A stretch of DNA of 64,000 bases from Trichopria drosophilae (taxonomy: Eukaryota > Arthropoda > Insecta > Hymenoptera > Diapriidae). The position numbers and the translations under genes were made by a program. The DNA lies in NCBI GenBank assembly GCA_030407085.1, contig CM059584.1, positions 146,496,001-146,560,000 on the forward strand. The letters run 5' to 3'. The notes under the pieces are model-generated. The model was not told where the DNA came from, did not search any database, and saw only the letters and a program-made list of their open reading frames with translations. Positions 46,886 to 59,399 of the stretch are shown piece after piece; position 1 is the first letter of the stretch; each line of letters begins with the position of its first letter.

Positions 46886-48013
46886 TCCGTAATCGCCTAA
46901 AATGTCTTTTATACACTTTATGATTTTCTGGTTCTTTATTACACAAACTTTGGGTGACTTCAGACATAACACGCATATGTTTACGTTTCCCGCCAAATAT
47001 GTAGGTAGGAATGTCCTACGCCATCTGTGGGGAAACTCGTGAATTCATATGAAACTCGACTGGATCGGTCGGTCTTGATGTTACAGGTAAAGGGGGGTAA
47101 GGTAAGGTAAGATGGGTCTTTCGAAATACTCGCCGCGAATTTCACATGCCGTATTCTACACACAAGAGCCAGTAAGGGGCACAGGGGGGCAGGGGGTCGA
47201 AAGCACCGCTTGCCTCTCGCGCGAGTGGCAGGGGACAAATGATCGACCGGGAAGGGGAGATCGCGACTCGGGCAGAAACGAAGGAAGACGAAGAGAGCCG
47301 CTCGACCGGCTTGAAACACGGAACCGGAGTTGTGTGTATATACACCGAGACTCCGATTCGAGAGCCGAGCCGAGAGAGGCCGCGATGCCCTACCGCCGCG
47401 AGGATCGGCATTTCAGTTTCGTTAGCGCAGCAGCATCGGGCGAAACGCCGCTCGCGTTTTCCGCCTGACAAATCCACCATAGAAATTCGCACAGTGCGTT
47501 ATTCCTCCTTCCAGGTTTTTGTGCGCGGGAAACCGAAAAACCTCCCTCGCGTTAAAAAAATTCGAACGCCGGAAAATCGCGATCCAGTGTGTCCCCGATT
47601 CTAGTGAATTATTTTCGCGTCTGTGCATTCGGGGGAAGCAACAAGTGTTCTTTTCGTGCGGGGTTTTCGTGGTACACGCGTATATACATACGCATATAAA
47701 AAAAATAACACCGGCGGATCTTTTGGATAAGTTTCGAGAACACGAAGGCAAGGTTCGTATTCGAATTTTTCTGTTCGAAAGCCCCGCGAAAATTTTTGGC
47801 GAACGCGGGACTCGTTGCCTCACGTGCTATTCGAATTTGCTCGAAAAATCGAACGCGTGCCGTAGAGGAATCTCCGAAGGCGAGGCCGGCCGAGTATTTC
47901 TCGTCCCCCTTACGAGGCACACTTTTCCCTTCGATCTTTCATTTCGACCTTTTCGGACGAAAAGATCCAAAACATGCGGCAATCATCCCATTTCAAATTC
48001 TAGAATAAAATGA
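46886..48013. promoter_or_regulatory. CpG-rich island, probable promoter with 5' exon(s)
   Basis: From about 46.7 to 48.0 kb the base composition changes sharply to GC-rich with very frequent CGA, TCG, GCG and CGC words. Overlapping open frames of 100-164 codons on both strands (for example 47519-48013 plus and 47823-47422 minus) follow from the lack of stop codons in GC-rich DNA; none has a recognisable domain. Such islands in AT-rich insect DNA usually mark promoters and 5' UTRs of conserved genes. The minus-strand frame below 47.0 kb and unknown plus-strand exons beyond 48 kb are both candidates. Confidence 0.5.
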
Positions 48014-49059
48014 TTTGGACGTTTTCAGACAATTTCCAGGATCGATTTGAATAAAACACCGTTAGGAATCGCATTCTGCTTCGACAACTCCGATTGCACC
48101 GGCTACGAAAAATCGACGATTCTTGCGAAATCGGAGTCGGACGTTGACTCGCCGATTCTGACAAGTTCACCTTTTATTTCCACGATATACCTTTTCACCA
48201 ATCGCAAAACATTGGACTACCAAGCATTTATTTTGCAATTCCTTCCTAGGTATATTAAGGTGGTCTTTTTTTTACTCAATAATTGAAACACAAGAAGAAT
48301 ATTTAATTTTTCCAAAAATTTTACTACAAGGAAGAGTGACGAGTGTAAAAGTTGATATTATAATGAGACACATACAAACAAAACGCACCGAGAAAAATAC
48401 AAAGCGACCAAAAGGAACATATTATAACACATTAAGTTCCAGAGATTCACATTTTTTTCTCGATTTTCGAGCGTCGTTCTCCGCAGGAAACTGGATTAAT
48501 GCTGACATGAAAGTGACCTAGTCTACTATTTTCGAGTATGCTCTTTCGATTGGTGCAGTCAGAATTGCATTTAAATGTCTTCCAAAACCAAAACGGCGAC
48601 TTTTAAGGGAAAAAAAAGCACCGAAACTTCTTTTTTTATGAAGGTTTTTCATATTAAAAATAAAGTTTCAGCCAAAAGGGCATAAAATGGTTTAAGGTTA
48701 TTAGAAATTTATCGTCTAAAATCACCTTAACGTCCAAAAAGTATCAAATTCTGATCTCGTATAATATATTTTGGGGGTCCAGCAGACCCCACGATGAATT
48801 TAAAGGTAAATAATTCGCTTTATTATTTTTAAATTGGAAATGTTGGAGCACCTATTGGTAATTTAAAGTCCTACCAATAAATTTCTAGCAATGCCGTTGT
48901 CTGACAAACGTCAGTATACCCGTGGTACGTTACAAAAGTTAGTCCATTTCATGGCGGGGTCATTCATTTCACCCCAGGGTGACTACGGTTTATACTTTGA
49001 AGAAAATAAAAAAGCTTTTATTTCATGATTCGTGTAGTATAAATAGTCGAGATAACACG
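48014..49059. other. Non-coding stretch with a GGGGTCC hairpin
   Basis: Composition returns to AT-rich. Near 48775 the palindromic GGGGGTCCAGCAGACCCC is seen; a similar GGGGTCCGATAGACCCC lies near 50309, suggesting two ends or copies of one transposon family. No gene is recognised. Confidence 0.45.
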
Positions 49060-49847
49060 GCACAGGTCAACATGGTTTTGTTGTTGGGAAGCTGTAGATC
49101 ATTTCCGACGTAATTTTGTGCGTACAATCAGAATCCGAAGTCAGAAGTAGCCCATCACGTCAGGATTTTCAGATATTTGAAGTTATTTACTCGAAAAACG
49201 CGTTTTTTACTATTTTTGAGGTCCTGTACAAAAGACACAACATTTTTAGGAGTCTTTCCTTTCATTGAATCACTTGATACTACTCTTCTTCTTTAATATT
49301 GGATGCGCAGAATTCCATTACGACTTTTCTTCACCAAGATACGCCAATTTAAAATTACGATATACATGTAAATAAATTTACCTTGAAATGCTCTTGGAGA
49401 ACAAGCTCAAAGTCAAAATCAATGTCATGAAACCTATATAAATATAAACAACTATATAAAATATGGATATTAATAACTAAAATCACGTTTCAGTATTGTC
49501 ACGGTTTTTTGGATAACGTTAAAGGAATATATCTCGTAATTTCAAAATGGCCGTAACTTTGTAAACAAAAATCTTAGGTGATCGAATAATATATCATTCT
49601 GAGGGGTAAAGGTAGTACTAAACGATGCAAATAGTACAGAAGGCCAAACAAATTGTTGGGTCCTGTACGTAACCTCGAACATAGCAAAATAACGCGTTTT
49701 TCAAGTACATGACCTCAAATATCTCAAAAACTTGACGTGATGGACCAATTCTGACTTCGAGTTTGGATTCTACGCATACAATTATGTCGGAAATGACCCA
49801 CAGCTTCCCAACAACATCCAAGATCCTCTTTTTTGTAAACCTGTGTA
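49060..49847. mobile_element. Foldback element, about 0.8 kb
   Basis: GTTGTTGGGAAGCTGTAGAT, CATTTCCGAC and GAATCCGAAGTCAGAA on the left (about 49080-49150) are mirrored by TTCTGACTTCGAGTTTG, GTCGGAAATGACC and CACAGCTTCCCAACAAC on the right (about 49755-49815). A second pair of blocks around ACGCGTTTTT continues inward. The spacer (about 49260-49650) has no gene. A related 'ATGGCCGTAAC' segment lies in dynein intron 1. Confidence 0.65.
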
Positions 49848-51153
49848 ATGCGTATGGTACATCTATTATTTACTGTCAATAATATTATGAGGCATATATT
49901 ATTTTTAGTTTTAGAGATGGCTTATAATTTAAGAGTTCGTAATATTCGTAAGCAATTAAAAGAGACTGAGGAAGATGAAACTATTGGCGGAGATGCTTCA
50001 GAAATTTTCGATTATCAGGTTGCAAATTACTTTAATTGTTCATTTATAAATCTTATATTTAAAAATTATGCAATTCATTCTTCTAAATAAATTTCATTAA
50101 AAATTATTAAAAATATAATAAGTTATGATTTTTTCCGTAAATAAAGTCATTTTCTGCACTTTTTTTTTTAATTTTCTTTACTATGATAGATGCAAACTTA
50201 TGCAAATTGAACAATGGGGTCATGATTTGGGATGGTTAAACAATGTCTCAGAATTTTTGTAACTTGCTACGGCTTACTCTTCTAATACGGGAACGATTTT
50301 AAGCATTGGGGTCCGATAGACCCCGCATGTCGTTCTTAGCATTTTTGGGAGGTGTGACCGGCGAAGGTTAAGTCATGAAATTTAATGCCCATTTAATGTA
50401 TAATACATTAGTTTTTCTAATAGGATATATGTATCTATATATTATGCGCATTGGGTAAGGGTCCGAAACAGCACTACGCTGTCTCAATCCTTGTACAATT
50501 ATTCTTGTGCAATAAAGACGTTTATTATTATTATTATCTATATTATCATATATAGATGTACATTGTGAAGAATCAATGTACATGTGCTAGAATGTTTTTG
50601 GCATCATTTTTACAATGAGAGCACATTTTGAAATCATCCTGAGCTAATTTTTATTTTGCTGCCTGGGAAATGACATTGAAAATGTTTTCGAAATATGAAT
50701 TTGATATTTTGTACACGATGTAAATAAACTTGTTCTAAGTAGTTATGGACAAATATAAAAAGTTTTAAAATTTTTATTTTGGTACCCTTACACAATAACT
50801 ACGCTATTTATCAATAAATGTCCCAACGGGCACGAAGAACCCAAATGTTTCTAAAGCGTTTTTAGAATGTTCCAGAAACGTTCCTAAAGCGTTATATGTC
50901 TGCAACTTTTACGGAACGTTTTATAAACGTTTCATCCATGATTTATCAAAATAAATCAGATAAAATGGGGGCATTAAATATACACCAATTTTATTATTAT
51001 TTTGTAAACTAGTGTAATTATTTTTGTATTTTTTCCGCCTTTATCCTGTGTTTTTTGTAACTGATATATTGTGTAGGTTCCCTTGTAGTGTTAACAGCTA
51101 TGAGTCTAACATTTAGTTGGTGAATATGAACGATTAGATGTTGCATTTTTAAT
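49848..51153. other. Non-coding stretch including a LINE 3' tail
   Basis: About 50440-50540 reads GGGTAAGGGTCC..., AATAAAGACG, then (TTA)n, the arrangement of a LINE 3' UTR with trinucleotide tail like that at 31.8 kb. AACGTTT/ACGTTCC words repeat at 50.85-50.95 kb. An 80-codon frame at 49848-50090 (NLRVRNIRKQLKETEEDE) is acidic and unrecognised. Confidence 0.5.
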
Positions 51154-51672
51154 TCAAAATAACCTTAATAAAAATATTAATAAAATCCTCTGGAAGATCA
51201 AAAATATTTCCTTATAATCTTTATATAGGTACTTGACGAAAGAGAACTTTTTAAGTAAGGGATCAATATCATAAATGACCTCATATTTAGGTTTTAACGA
51301 ACGAGAGCGAAAAACACCTTTAAAAAACCGCGATATCAGTGGATCGTTACCAAGATTATGAATCGAAACAAGACTAATTGCTGACCTGATCGAATTTAAT
51401 GCGGATGATGGAAGTCCTTCCTTAAACTTTTTGGATAAACAATGTATTACGGAAGCAGTATTTGCAGCAACAGGGTCGATATTACTTCCTAAGCAATAAT
51501 CGTTCCAAAGCTTCAAAGCACTGGAATATTGTTTTAGTGTAGCCTCTGATAAAGGAGCTATCATCACATCTGCAGTCTGATCATCTAATCGTCTTCTTTT
51601 GAATGACTTCCTGACAAAACTCCGACAATCAAACTTAGCTGCCGAGCTAGTGGATGGCAAATTTTTCTGCAA
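51154..51672 (-). pseudogene. Tyrosine-recombinase N-terminal (core-binding) fragment
   Basis: The minus-strand frame begins after a good splice-acceptor-like CCTTGCAG at 51669. A basic, RRR-containing segment is followed by SEATLKQYSSALKLWNDYC, a TASVIHCLSKKFKEGL helix, SSALNSIRSAISLV and LISRFFKGVFRSR, then PKYEVIYDIDPLL. This is the SAM-like core-binding domain of phage-integrase-type tyrosine recombinases as found in DIRS-like and Crypton-like elements of arthropods. The catalytic domain (R...HxxR...Y) is absent; the last ~25 residues are low-complexity and hydrophobic. Truncated, probably non-functional; the carrier element is not defined. Confidence 0.7.
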
Positions 51673-53998
51673 GGAGATAGAAGTAATTTATCAAAGGGTT
51701 TGCATATTAGAAGTTCGTAACTTAAGGACTAAATCCCTTTACATTTGAGGAGGTTCATTCAATTGTTGACATATAAGACTTGCCAGCCAATTTTCAATTC
51801 GATTCGAAGATATAGGAAAATAATCGTCTATACTGTTGGAACATGATACTCGCGAACATATGTCAAATCAGTGATGTATTAAAAGTTAATAACGTAATTC
51901 GTGTGGTTATTTCCTAATGACGAAGTTAACAGCTCTCGTCGTTTTATATAAATGTAGCCTTTGTTAATACCAAATAATAACTTTTTTCTATACCTTTTTT
52001 GTAGAGGTATCTTCAAACCAGTTTTGGATTTATTTTTTTCTTTATTATCCCATTCTGACACACTATAATTTAATTAATGTTACGATAGAAGTAGAAACTG
52101 GCATTATAAATATAGTTAATTATGCTATAAACATTGATTGCGGCTTCCACATATAATAGTTATGATTACTTTTTCTGCATTTTCCCGTTCGTGAAAATTC
52201 CGTTGACGTATAGAAAACTAGCAATAAAAAATCATTCGAAAACAATTAGTTTTTTCCCATTTTGTTAAATGATTTAGCAATATATTTCGGAGCAGAACTT
52301 GCACCATTTATTTATATTTTATAAAGTCTCGAGTTTGAAAACTTATTCTAAATGTACAATATTTAAAAAGTACTAATGTAAAGTCTCTAAAAATTAGCCC
52401 ATTTTTTAACGAGGAAATAGAGGAAATTACTGATTCATTAGTAACAATAGATTTAGTTTAAAATCAATTAAATTTCTTTAAAGCATATTACACAGGATTT
52501 ATTAATTACGCCATAGTTTACGTTTTATTATAGAAAATTAGCAGGACTTTACGATGCCATTCTTTTAACTAAGCTTTAAGTTGTACAATATCATATTTTT
52601 TTATTTTACAAGACGGAAGAAGGAAATCTTGAAGATGACTTAAAAAATATTTAAAACTGAAATTATATTTTATTAATTAAATCAATGGTTGTTAAAACGA
52701 ATTCTGACGATATTGTGATTCTCATCATCACACTTTTTTAGCCTTATTTTCGTATTTTATTGTATTTACGTCGTAGTTCTTATCGGACACTACGCAATTA
52801 GTTGGAGAACTCTAATTTTTAATTTTAATTAGTTAATCGATTGATAATGATTGCGTACGGAGAAGATCTTTCCTCATTTGCTCCGCCTATGCAATTCCAG
52901 TTTCATAAGTAAAATTAAAAATTTTTCTAATATTTTTTAAAGTATGTATTTAACATTCAAATATTTAAAAATAAACTGACATTTAACTATATTTTATTTT
53001 TATTTATATTTATAAACATAATGCATAAGACATTTTTATTGTTTTAAACAACAGCATTTACTAAAATTCAGGATTTTTTAATTAGTTAAGATTATTTTTC
53101 ATTAGAAAATCTTAGGTTGAACTTTCAATCTTCAAAAAATATTAAAACTTACTGTTTTGCTTAATTTTGTTATTAATATCACAAAAATACATCCAGTTTC
53201 CCCAGAAAGGAAACAAATGACAAATATCTGTTAATGTTTAATTTAAAGTAAATGTTCCAAGAATTTTTGGAAATTGATAAAAATAAACAATAACTCAAAA
53301 CAACAATTGAACATAAAATCTGTATACTAAAAGATTAAAAGTCAAATCATGCAATTAAATTAAATTAAATAAAACAAATTATTCGAAAACGTAAAAATAT
53401 GTGCCCTTTTTATTATAAATAGACTTGAGTATTTTATTAATTATCCTAAAAATATTTTTGGACTAAACACATTTTTCAACAGAAACATTTCTTCCTCGTT
53501 TAAAGTAGGCAATGACCTTTAAATTTATGATTTTGAAGTTTGTAATGGTAATTAACATAACATTAATATTCGCAAAAATCTAAGAATTCCGGTTTTCGAA
53601 AGTGTATCCCAGTTTTCTAATTGATATAACATAGAGAGTTTTATAATTTATTGCATTTAAGCGTTTTCTAATTTGTAACACATATTTATAGGGAGAAAAT
53701 TTATATAAAATGGAGAATTGTGTATGCACTACATCAGCCACAGTATATTCTATAATACTCTTAAAAGTAGATTTTTCAATTATATCACTGATTGGGTGTT
53801 GATAGGAATTGATTTACCAGTTTTAGTAAATGATTTTATTGGGTAACTTTATTTGCAATTTGTCCTCTGGTATGATTTTATTAATTTAATTATTATGTAT
53901 TGAGATCACAGTGTAATATAATTTCCTGCGGCAACGTTTTATTATTTACTTTTAATAATACCACGTGGTCTTACGTCATAAAAAAAATTCAAGTAACG
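51673..53998. other. AT-rich stretch, no recognisable feature
   Basis: Immediately upstream of the recombinase fragment (minus strand, about 51850-51745) an open frame gives SIDDYFPISSNRIENWLAS, which may be another piece of the same decayed element. The remainder has very low G+C and no gene-like frame. Confidence 0.45.
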
Positions 53999-55302
53999 CA
54001 AATAACACAAAATTGAACCGAAACTTTGAGCTGTCAAATTTTAATCAAATCGCTGTTAGTTTTTTAAACCACTACATTTTCTTTATGTTTTTGGATGTGC
54101 TCTACGCGATGCAAACATTTAAAAAAGCAAAAATGTCATCTTGTACTGTTTTTTGGCAAATTTGCGATTTTTACATGATTATTTTTTAGAAAACGGCTGA
54201 TTCTAAAAAGGAAAATGGTTTCTTTATGCAACAAACGACTACAGACGTGTTATTAATATGTTTACTTCAAAAATATGAGGGTAGTTTGCTCTAAACAAAT
54301 TTTTCCTGCAAATAGGAGCCCTTCAAATTCGATAACATTGGTAATATACGTGTTCTACTCACATTAAAAGAATGGTTTACCTTATTTTATCCCCTTGACG
54401 CTCGATAACTTATTAAATCATATATTGAAGGATTTCGGAAAATTCTGATGAAATATTATGCAATATTAAAAAAATTCAATATGGCGGAATTTTTATACAC
54501 ATTTTACCGATTTCTGCTGAAAATGTTCACTCGGGGGTTTTCGCGGTCTGTGATTACGAATGTGACATCAGAATTGGAAAATTTAAAATGGCGGATCCAA
54601 TATGGTGGAATTTTTTATATTTTTTTAACTACTTTCAGATGAAAATGTCCACAGGGGGGTTTTTAGAAAAGTTTTATACAGATTCTTTTGAGAATGAATT
54701 ATCATCGACGGACAAATTTAAAAAAATATTATTATATTCTTCAGTCGAACTATTTGAATATTTTTTTTTCTAAGAAATGAAACAGTACATTACCGATGCT
54801 ACCAAAGAAAACGGGTTTGACTTGAAATAGAATGATTTCGATCTATTTATTGGGATTCTTAGTTTCACAACTTTCAACCCTTCAATATATGATTTAACGA
54901 GTTATGCAGTGTCGAGAAATTAAAATGAAGTAAGCTATTCTGTTAATGTGAGTAGAACACGAAAATTCTCGCGTAAATTATCAATATTATAGAATTTGAG
55001 AGGCTGGTATTTGTAGCAAACAATTTTTAGAGAAAACTACGCTCATATTTTTGAAGTACAAGTATTAATAACACGTTTGTAGCCGTTTGTTGCATAAAGA
55101 AACCATTTTCCTTGTTAGAAAATCGCATTTTTTTACGGAAATATGCAAAAAAAAAGTACAAGATGACATTTATTGCTTTTTTTAATGTTTGCATTGTGTA
55201 GAGCACACCCAAAAACGTAAAGAACATGTAGTAGTTTAAAAAACTAACATCGATTTGATTAAAATTTGAGAGCCCAAAGTCGCGGTTCAGTTTTGTGTTA
55301 TT
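53999..55302. mobile_element. Foldback element with ~440 bp inverted arms
   Basis: The arms 53999-54446 and 54873-55302 are reverse complements with moderate divergence, seen for example in TTTTTGGATGTGCTCTACGC against the GTGTAGAGCACACCCAAAAA stretch. The spacer contains a copy of the 'CTGTGATTACGAATGTGACATCAG ... GGCGGATCCAATATGG' unit that builds the ends of the 38-43 kb element. Frames of 60-74 codons in the arms are mirror images of each other and not genes. The right border is followed by the 'CAGGAGTTAGTGGGTTAA' end seen in repeat family A. Confidence 0.75.
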
Positions 55303-57014
55303 CAGGAGTTAGTGGGTTAAATTTAACAAAAGATGTAATGAAATGGTTTCAACAGTATTTATTCATATGATTAATTTTTATACATGATATTGCTGTAAAT
55401 AAAATAAAAATGTCAGGTATGAATAAAACATTTAATTTACATAACAATAAATAAATCGTTTTATTGTTCCAAATAATTTCTTTTTTAGCTGGACTCAAAT
55501 TCAATTTCATAAGAAATAATTGTCCATTCTGAGCTTAATAAAGAAGTGAACAATAGAATAGTTCCGGCTTTAAAAAACTACTAAGTGTGACAAGTTATGT
55601 GGATCAAATTTTGAGAGTCATTTTTTAAGAGTAAAACGGGAAAAAGATTATTTCATTAATTACACAATAATGCTAATGTTAGTAAAATCTGTTTACATTC
55701 AACGATTAAAGTTCCTGTTAAGTCTATTTTGTAAATAATTTTACACCGTTCCTTTTAGGTCTTTTGACATTTCTTTTTAAAGTGGATTATTTGTTAAATA
55801 TCTGTTTCATTTTGGAACCCAGTTTACAATTACATAGATCATATTTGACTAACTATGCAGTATTTAAATGAGTAAGCACCGATTTAGAAAATTGAATTAG
55901 GAATAAGACTTATTTATTATTAACAGGTGGTACTGAAATTAGTGAATAGTATATTTCGTTACGAGTGCGGAAAATGGGATTTTCCGTAGGAGTAACGGTT
56001 GGCTCTGCACGAAAAATCACGTTTTCAAAAATCAAACGCATCAAAACATCGATTTTGTAGGTTAGCTTTACACAATATTCATCACTACTACTGCATCAAA
56101 TTTAACAAATGAAAAATGAAAATACAAAACGCATTATTTCAACAAATTGACTTAAAGAAAAATTTTCTTTCCAAAATTGATTGAATTGAAAGATTTGTAA
56201 GACAAGACTTAATTTTCTGATTAAATTACTCTTTAGACTAAAAACTGCATTCAGAAAGTGGAAACTTAATTTTAGAAGGCATTTACTTGAAACCCGGATT
56301 CTCCATTACATTAGTAAAGAAAAAAATATTGTCTTGTGTTTTTCATTTAAAAATACTTTCTTGAAAAACGTCTGGACGCTTTAACTCAAACACTATGAGC
56401 TTCTTTAAAAAAATATTAATTCCAATATTTTCCTCGGTAATTGCCAAGAAGTTTTCGTTCTTAGTATTGTTTTAAAAAAAGCTCATAATTTCTGGGTTAC
56501 AACATCCAGAAATTTTTCAAAAGAAATTTTCACTGCGAGGCCGCTTTGAGGTTGTTTTCGAATGAAATATAAAAGTAAGTATAAAAGTAAAATTACTTCT
56601 TATAAATTCAAATATTTTATTCACTTTTGTATATATGATAGTATTCTAACATTGTGATGCCACGAAAAAAATTCATAAGAATAAATATTTCTACATTTTT
56701 TGGCAATTTTGTTTAAATGTGATGACATATCAGAATTCTTGTTGGATACTCAATTCTGAGCTCGGAATCTTTAAGAGCGATTTCGAAAATTGCACGATAA
56801 GTATATTTCAATTTTTCTCAACTTGGATTTTAATATGAAATACTTAAAAAAGAATTAATTTCAGGCATTACTGGATTAAAGAGATTCGAAATAAATAAAT
56901 ATCTAGTAATTAGAATATAGTTAGATTTTTAATCGTTTTGTGGTTTTTTTCAATAATTCCATAAACAAATTATTTGATTACATTGAAATGTGACGCTCCT
57001 AATTCTTATATATA
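55303..57014. other. Non-coding stretch, with repeat family A at its end
   Basis: AT-rich with no gene. A copy of dispersed repeat A occupies about 56690-56885. Confidence 0.5.
56690..56885 (+). repeat. Dispersed repeat family A, copy 4
   Basis: The blocks CTCGGAATCTTTAAGAGCGA, AATTGCACGATAAG, ATTTCAATTTTTCTCAACTT, GGATTTTAATATGAAATACTT, and the terminal ACTGGATTAAA match copies 1 to 3 in order and spacing. Confidence 0.6.
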
Positions 57015-57700
57015 CAGGGTGTCCGAAAAGTATGGAAACACTCAAATATCTCGGAAAATCGACATCGAATCGTAAAAGTAAAAATACACGTATTCAATGG
57101 TTTCAAGAGAGCTATCCAGTGACACCTAACACAACCCCCCACCCCCACCCGCTGGGGGTGATAGAGGGGGTAACTTAAAAATTTTAAATGGGAACCCCCA
57201 ATTTTTATTGCAGATTTTGCTTCCTCAGAAAAAGTTACGTAAATTTTGCCTACCATTATAATTGTTTTTGTTGACAGATGGCGCTGTAATCAACGAAATT
57301 AAAAAATTATTCTAAAAAGTTTTAAAAATCTCGCGAAAAACACAACGGATCAAAAAAGTAAAAACACACGTATTTAATGGTTTCAAGAGAGCTATCCAGT
57401 GACACCTAACACGACCCCCCACCCCCACAGGCTGGGGGTGATGGAGGGGGAAACTTAAAAATTTTAAATGGGAACTCCCAAATTTTATTGCAGATTTCTC
57501 TTCTTCAGAAAAAGTTACGTAAATTTTACCTATTATAATTATTTTTGTTAACAGATGGAGCTGCAATCAGCGAACCACGTACCTGGAATAGCGGACCACG
57601 TTTCCAAAATTTTAAATGACGTCTTTTGCCTTTAAATATTTCAAAGTTCACCGATTCTTACCGCGAGGAGGTAGACGATTTTGAGAATCTTTTTTTTTTA
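57015..57700. repeat. Left terminal inverted repeat of the rosa-like element (two ~290 bp units)
   Basis: Unit 1 covers about 57030-57310 and unit 2 about 57310-57590; each has the TTTCAAGAGAGCTATCCAGT, GACACCTAACACRACCCCCC and AAAGTTACGTAAATTTT words. The inner edge carries CCGCGAGGAGGTAGACGATT. Open frames seen here on both strands come from the repeat itself and are not genes. Confidence 0.85.
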
Positions 57701-57834
57701 TTTTTGTATATTTTTTTTTTGTTTTTACCTTTTATTTGTTTTTTTTTTATTTTTTTAATTTTTTTTCTATTTTAAAGTTTAAATTTTCCTTCGCTTCTAT
57801 TTTCTTTACTGGATTTTTAACATGTCTATGCCCA

Positions 57835-58908
57835 CTAATTTATAAGATGTTCGAATTGAAGTCCTTCAGCAACTTGACAATATCCCAATCGTGCATAGAA
57901 GTTATCATAAACTTTTTGCAGCATTTCTTGAGATACTGTATTAGAACCTTGAATTATTTTTTCTTTCAACTCATCAATGTCTTTTGGTTTCGTTTCGTAG
58001 ACCTTGTTCTTCAAGAAACCCCAGTAAAAATAGTCCAGAGGAGTTAGATCAGGTGACCTCGGTGGCCACTCGATCGAACCCCTCCTACCAATCCAACGTC
58101 GGGGGAAAATATTATTTAATAGATTGCGTACAATCAAACCAAAATGACAAGGAGCTCCATCCTGTTGAAACCAGACATTATCAAACGCTATACCAGCAAT
58201 ATTTCGTATTGCCGGTATAATCTGGTTATTTAACAAATTACAGTACCTTTCAGCCGTGAAATTCTCTTCAACGAAGAAAGGCCCAACAATTTGATTGCAC
58301 AAAATGCCAGCCCAAACATTGATTTTCTGTGGATGTTGTGTGTGAGTATCTCTCATCCAATGAGGATTTTCGTCCGACCAATATCGTAGGTTGTGCCTAT
58401 TAACTTCTCCACTCAACTGAAACGTAGCTTCATCAGAGAAGCATATCCAGAAAGGAAATAATTCATTTTCGTCACAACGTCTCATCATTTCCTCACAAAA
58501 TTCTAATCTCCGATCGAAGTCATCTTCCGAAAGTTCTTGTACATATTTTATTTTATATGGATGGAACTTATTTGCTTTTAATATTTCATGGACAGACGAT
58601 TTGCCGATACCAGTGGCTTGCGCAATCTTTCTTACCGAAGTATGGACGTCCTCAACGACACTTGCACAGACCGCTAAACTGTTGTCTTCGTTCGTGGACG
58701 TTTTTGGTCTTCCTGATTTTGGTCGATCATTGACAGAGCCAGTATCTTGAAACCGAGAAACAGTCTTACAAACAGTTGATTTGCAAATAGGTAGACGATC
58801 AGGATGGGTATCATTAAATTGGCGGACGACTTGTTCGTATGTTCTTTTTTTATCGCCGCATCCTCGCAGAATAAGGATTTCGATCCTTTCTTTTTGTGTC
58901 AAAGACAT
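57835..58908 (-). CDS. DD41D (rosa-type) mariner transposase, intact, 357 residues
   Basis: This is a cut-and-paste transposase binding the element's inverted ends and cleaving with an RNase H-fold DDD centre in the nucleus. It starts at ATG 58908. Two helix-turn-helix units are expected in residues 1-60 and 70-115 (KSTVCKTVSRFQDTGS; KIAQATGIGKSSVHEIL), joined by a GRPK minor-groove motif at 66-69. Catalytic aspartates are D159 (CFSDEATF), D250 (WFQQDGAPCHF) and D292 (SPDLTPLDYFYWG); 41 residues separate the second and third, the rosa hallmark, against 34 in classical mariners. EVNRHNLRYW and NPHWMRD match the degenerate copy at 10.5-11.3 kb. All catalytic residues are present and there is no stop or shift, so it could be active. 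Confidence 0.95.
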   Translation of the reverse strand: MSLTQKERIEILILRGCGDKKRTYEQVVRQFNDTHPDRLPICKSTVCKTVSRFQDTGSVNDRPKSGRPKTSTNEDNSLAVCASVVEDVHTSVRKIAQATGIGKSSVHEILKANKFHPYKIKYVQELSEDDFDRRLEFCEEMMRRCDENELFPFWICFSDEATFQLSGEVNRHNLRYWSDENPHWMRDTHTQHPQKINVWAGILCNQIVGPFFVEENFTAERYCNLLNNQIIPAIRNIAGIAFDNVWFQQDGAPCHFGLIVRNLLNNIFPRRWIGRRGSIEWPPRSPDLTPLDYFYWGFLKNKVYETKPKDIDELKEKIIQGSNTVSQEMLQKVYDNFYARLGYCQVAEGLQFEHLIN

Positions 58909-59399
58909 AGTATGCCAAATTACAACAGGAGGCAGAATACAGAATGTATCGAAATGGAAGAAATATGAAGCAAAGAATGAAGAAATAAAAGAAATATAAA
59001 AAATTAGAAGAAATTCAAATGTTAGAGAAACATTACATTAAGTATCAAATAGCGAGAACGAAGAGAATTGCGATTTTTTGCGGTACGAATTTGACCAAGT
59101 TTTCGACAAGAGTGACGCTCGCATGTGTAATTTTCACAAAGCTGAAAAATAACCGAGACCTTGACTCATTCAAACAATAGAGCTTAACTAATACTAAGAC
59201 GTGCTGTTTTGATTTGGACGCTGACGATGTTCGATTATTGACTACTTTCTCTGTAACACTGGCAGTTGAAAAAATCGACCGAGTGTATGCAATGGGTTTC
59301 CGCAAGCGATACCTACAGTACTTTCACACAAGTATACAAAATCACAGTCATGCAAGAAAGCCATAACACCATATGCGGATTTGGTCACCATTTACGCTA

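Noticed and set aside
47112..48013. Large overlapping open frames on both strands in the GC-rich block
   Set aside because: Long frames on both strands and in several phases are expected where stop codons are rare; none has a recognisable domain.
53965..55227. Paired 66-74-codon frames (FLDVLYAMQTFKKA / FLGVLYTMQTLKKA)
   Set aside because: Both are products of the inverted arms of one foldback element.
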